Source of the DNA: JAICTV01 sp034666045
Lineage (GTDB): Bacteria; Planctomycetota; Phycisphaerae; Tepidisphaerales; Tepidisphaeraceae
Direction: 5' to 3'
NCBI GenBank assembly: GCA_034666045.1
Contig: JAXDMN010000095.1
Span: forward strand, 1 to 7,514
Length of the DNA: 7,514 nucleotides
Below, one piece after another: positions 5,520-7,514 of this stretch; the first letter of the stretch is position 1, and each line of letters begins with the position of its first letter. A program made the position numbers and the translations under genes. A model generated the notes under the pieces. It worked only from the letters and a program-made list of their open reading frames with translations, made no database searches and was not told the DNA's origin.

Positions 5520-7481
5520 GTGAACATCGAACAGATCATGCAGTCCGCCTTGCAGCATTTTCAGGCGAAACGCCTGGACGCGGCGGAGGCGGCTGCGCAG
5601 GATGCGCTTCGCCTGGCGCCGAATCATCCGGGCCCACCCCACCTGCTTGCCCTCGTCGCGCAACAGCGGCAGGCGCACGAGCAGGCCGTCCGCTGGTTCG
5701 AGCGGGCGATCGAACTGGCGCCGCACGATGCGCAGTTGCACGACCAGATGGGACGATCGCTCGGCCTCATCGGTCGATTGGACGTCGCCGAGCGCGCCTT
5801 CGCGCGGGCGGTGGAGCTAGCGCCGAACGAGTTGACGCCGCGGCTCGATCTCGCGCTCGCCCGGCAAATGCAGAACCGCCTCGACGACGCGATCGCCAGT
5901 TTTCGCGCGGCCGTCCGCATCGCACCGAACCACGCCGCCGCGCACAACGCGCTGGGCGTCGCGCTGGCGATGCAGCGCCGCGTCGAGGCGATCGATGAAT
6001 TCCGCCGAGCGATCGAACTCGATCCGAATCTCGCCGATGCGCATTTCAACCTCGGCCTGGCGTATCACCGCACCGAACGTCACGCCCACGCGCTCCTGAC
6101 GCTGACCCGCGCGGCGGAGCTGTCGCCGGACAATCCCGGGCTGCTCAATCTGCTCGGCATCACCCAATTGGCGATGGGCCGAGCGGCGCTGGCGATCGAA
6201 TCTTTTCGTAGCGCGCTTCACGTCCACCCTGATTTTCCGCTCGCCGCCGACAACCTGCTCTTCGCGCTGCATTATGATCCGGCCACCACGGCCGAAACGC
6301 TCATTCGCGAGCACGAACGCTGGGCCGACCATTTCGCTGCCCCGCTGTTGCGCGAGCAGCAGCCGCACGAGAAGGATCGCGACCCGCGCCGCCGCCTGCG
6401 CATCGGTTACGTCACACCCGAACTGCGCGGCCACGCCGTCTCGTTCTTCCTCGAGCCGATCCTGCGACACCACGATCACGAGCATTTCGAGATCGTCTGT
6501 TACTCCGACACCGAAAAACTCGACGACGTCACGGATCGCCTCCGCGCCGCGGCCGATGCGTGGCACGACACGACCGCGCTGACTGACGCGCAGTTCGCCG
6601 AGCGCGTGCGGCAGGACGGCATCGACATCCTCGTCGATCTCGCCGTCCACACGGAGCACAACCGCCTGCTCGCGATGGCGCGAAAACCAGCGCCGCTTCA
6701 GTTGTCCTACCTCGGCTACTGCGGCACGACCGGCCTGCCCGCGCCGGCGATCGACGGGCGACTGACCGACGCCGTCGTCGATCCGCCTGACCACGCCGAG
6801 CGATGGAACACCGAGCCGCTGATTCGCTCGCCGCGCGTTTTCTGCTGCTATCAGCCGCCCGCCGACGCGCCGGAGATCACGCCGCTTCCCGCCGAGCGGG
6901 ACGGCTTCATCACGTTCGGCTCGTTCAACGTGCTGGCGAAAGTGACGGAGGAGACGATCGCGCTCTGGTCGAAGATCCTGCACGCGACGCCGCGATCGCG
7001 CCTGTTGATGATGTCATTCGCGCTGAAAGACGGCGGCGTCGTGACGGACGTCGCCAAACGCTTCGCCGCCCACGGCATCGAGCGCGGCCGGCTCGAGCTG
7101 CCCGGCGGGAAGCCGCTCGGCGACTACCTGCGCACGATCGCGCGCGCCGACATCGCGCTCGACACGTTTCCCTTCAATGGCCACACGACCACCTGCCACG
7201 CGCTCTGGATGAGCGTGCCGGTGATCTCGCGCAGCGGCGGCCGGCCGGTCTCGCGCGTCGGGCGCAGCCTGCTCCGCGCAATCGGTCTGGAAGATTTATG
7301 CGTCGACAGCGCGGGCGCATACGTGGAAACGGCCGTGAGGCTCGCGGCTGATCCGAAGCGATTGGCGTGCCTCCGCGGCGAGCTGCGCCCGCGCCTCGCC
7401 GCATCGCCGCTGTGCGACGCCGCCGGCTTTACCCGCGAGCTCGAATCCGCCTACCGCGCAATGTGGCAAGCCGTGCGATGA
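5520..7481 (+). CDS. TPR-repeat O-GlcNAc transferase-like protein (GT41 family)
   Basis: The protein (653 residues) combines about seven tetratricopeptide repeats (residues 3-239) with a C-terminal O-linked N-acetylglucosaminyltransferase / SPINDLY-type domain (about 293-650). Such enzymes transfer a sugar from a nucleotide donor to Ser/Thr of proteins, with the TPR superhelix binding the acceptor. Key family features are visible: RIGYVTPELRGHAVSFFLEP with H305, DLAVHTEHNRLLAMARKPAP with H377, LGYCGTTGLPAPAIDGRLTD, FGSFNVLAK with K474 (equivalent to the donor-binding lysine), LDTFPFNGHTTTCHALW with H555-T556-T557, and SRVGRSLL. All expected catalytic-site positions seem intact. There is no signal peptide or membrane segment, so it should act in the cytoplasm. 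The start could be GTG 5520 or ATG 5538; neither has a Shine-Dalgarno sequence, and I prefer the GTG because it completes the first TPR helix. The fifth repeat is one residue short. The donor sugar and acceptor cannot be read from sequence. The stop overlaps a probable next start (ATGA), suggesting an operon to the right. Confidence 0.93.
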   Translation: MNIEQIMQSALQHFQAKRLDAAEAAAQDALRLAPNHPGPPHLLALVAQQRQAHEQAVRWFERAIELAPHDAQLHDQMGRSLGLIGRLDVAERAFARAVELAPNELTPRLDLALARQMQNRLDDAIASFRAAVRIAPNHAAAHNALGVALAMQRRVEAIDEFRRAIELDPNLADAHFNLGLAYHRTERHAHALLTLTRAAELSPDNPGLLNLLGITQLAMGRAALAIESFRSALHVHPDFPLAADNLLFALHYDPATTAETLIREHERWADHFAAPLLREQQPHEKDRDPRRRLRIGYVTPELRGHAVSFFLEPILRHHDHEHFEIVCYSDTEKLDDVTDRLRAAADAWHDTTALTDAQFAERVRQDGIDILVDLAVHTEHNRLLAMARKPAPLQLSYLGYCGTTGLPAPAIDGRLTDAVVDPPDHAERWNTEPLIRSPRVFCCYQPPADAPEITPLPAERDGFITFGSFNVLAKVTEETIALWSKILHATPRSRLLMMSFALKDGGVVTDVAKRFAAHGIERGRLELPGGKPLGDYLRTIARADIALDTFPFNGHTTTCHALWMSVPVISRSGGRPVSRVGRSLLRAIGLEDLCVDSAGAYVETAVRLAADPKRLACLRGELRPRLAASPLCDAAGFTRELESAYRAMWQAVR

Positions 7482-7514
7482 GCGACGATACTGAGCCGCG
7501 GCATGACGAGAATC
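7478..7514 (+). CDS. Start of an unidentified downstream gene, cut by window edge
   Basis: An ATG at 7478 overlaps the glycosyltransferase stop in the four-base ATGA arrangement typical of coupled bacterial genes. The frame stays open for 12 codons to the edge, reading MSDDTEPRHDEN. This polar, acidic start is too short to identify. No strong ribosome-binding site precedes it, as would be tolerable for a coupled start. The call rests on the overlap geometry alone. Confidence 0.5.
   Translation, partial: MSDDTEPRHDEN

Noticed and set aside
5817..6983. Minus-strand open frame of 388 codons opposite the glycosyltransferase.
   Set aside because: The plus strand carries an unmistakable TPR-GT41 protein; the antisense product is low-complexity Arg/Val/Asp-rich and matches no family I know.
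1..7514. Possible defence island or novel multi-gene system centred on RecQ.
   Set aside because: RecQ here has the ordinary housekeeping domain set, and the neighbours are a ribokinase, Delta-60 proteins and a GT41 enzyme; there is no nuclease, reverse transcriptase, methylase, toxin-antitoxin pair, integrase or repeat array.

Overview
The window is a dense, GC-rich bacterial chromosome segment with five substantial protein-coding genes, a tail-end fragment at the right edge, and no RNA genes, mobile elements or CRISPR arrays that I can see. The likely source is a planctomycete, perhaps from Phycisphaerae or a related lineage. This rests on a large Delta-60 repeat protein that begins with a variant of the LEPR-XLL N-terminal motif (LEALERRIVFSA), a motif strongly associated with planctomycete exported proteins. 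The phylum assignment is an inference from one motif plus base composition, not a search result.

Left part (1-2591, plus strand): two tandem, related genes encode Delta-60 repeat proteins, which are probable extracytoplasmic beta-propellers. The first is cut by the left window edge. The second is complete, carries seven clear repeat units, and has the LEPR-XLL-like leader. Both end in a proline-rich linker and an acidic C-terminal tail that look alike. The 193-base gap between them holds a strong GC-rich hairpin without a U-tract and a weak promoter candidate.

Middle (2588-5448, minus strand): recQ, an ATP-dependent 3'-5' DNA helicase with helicase core, zinc-binding, RQC and HRDC regions, is followed directly by a ribokinase gene (rbsK-like). 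The recQ stop and the kinase start share a base (TGATG), and a Shine-Dalgarno sequence lies inside the end of recQ, so the pair is probably a translationally coupled operon. The kinase stop codon overlaps the stop codon of the second Delta-60 gene (CTAA, four bases), so the two transcription units converge with no spacer.

Right part (5449-7514, plus strand): a 71-base divergent intergenic region separates recQ from a TPR / O-GlcNAc-transferase-like (GT41) gene. A perfect TATAAT lies on the recQ side and a TATCAT on the other, each close to its start codon. The glycosyltransferase stop overlaps a probable next start (ATGA), and that next gene runs off the window after 12 codons.

Functionally this is a mixed neighbourhood: presumed surface or secreted repeat proteins, DNA repair, pentose phosphorylation and protein glycosylation. 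I see no sign of a defence island or other new multi-gene system. The points most worth a second look are the shared C-terminal tails of the Delta-60 pair, the shortened central segment of the ribokinase, the compact zinc-cysteine spacing and heptad-repeat linker in RecQ, and the four-base convergent overlap.
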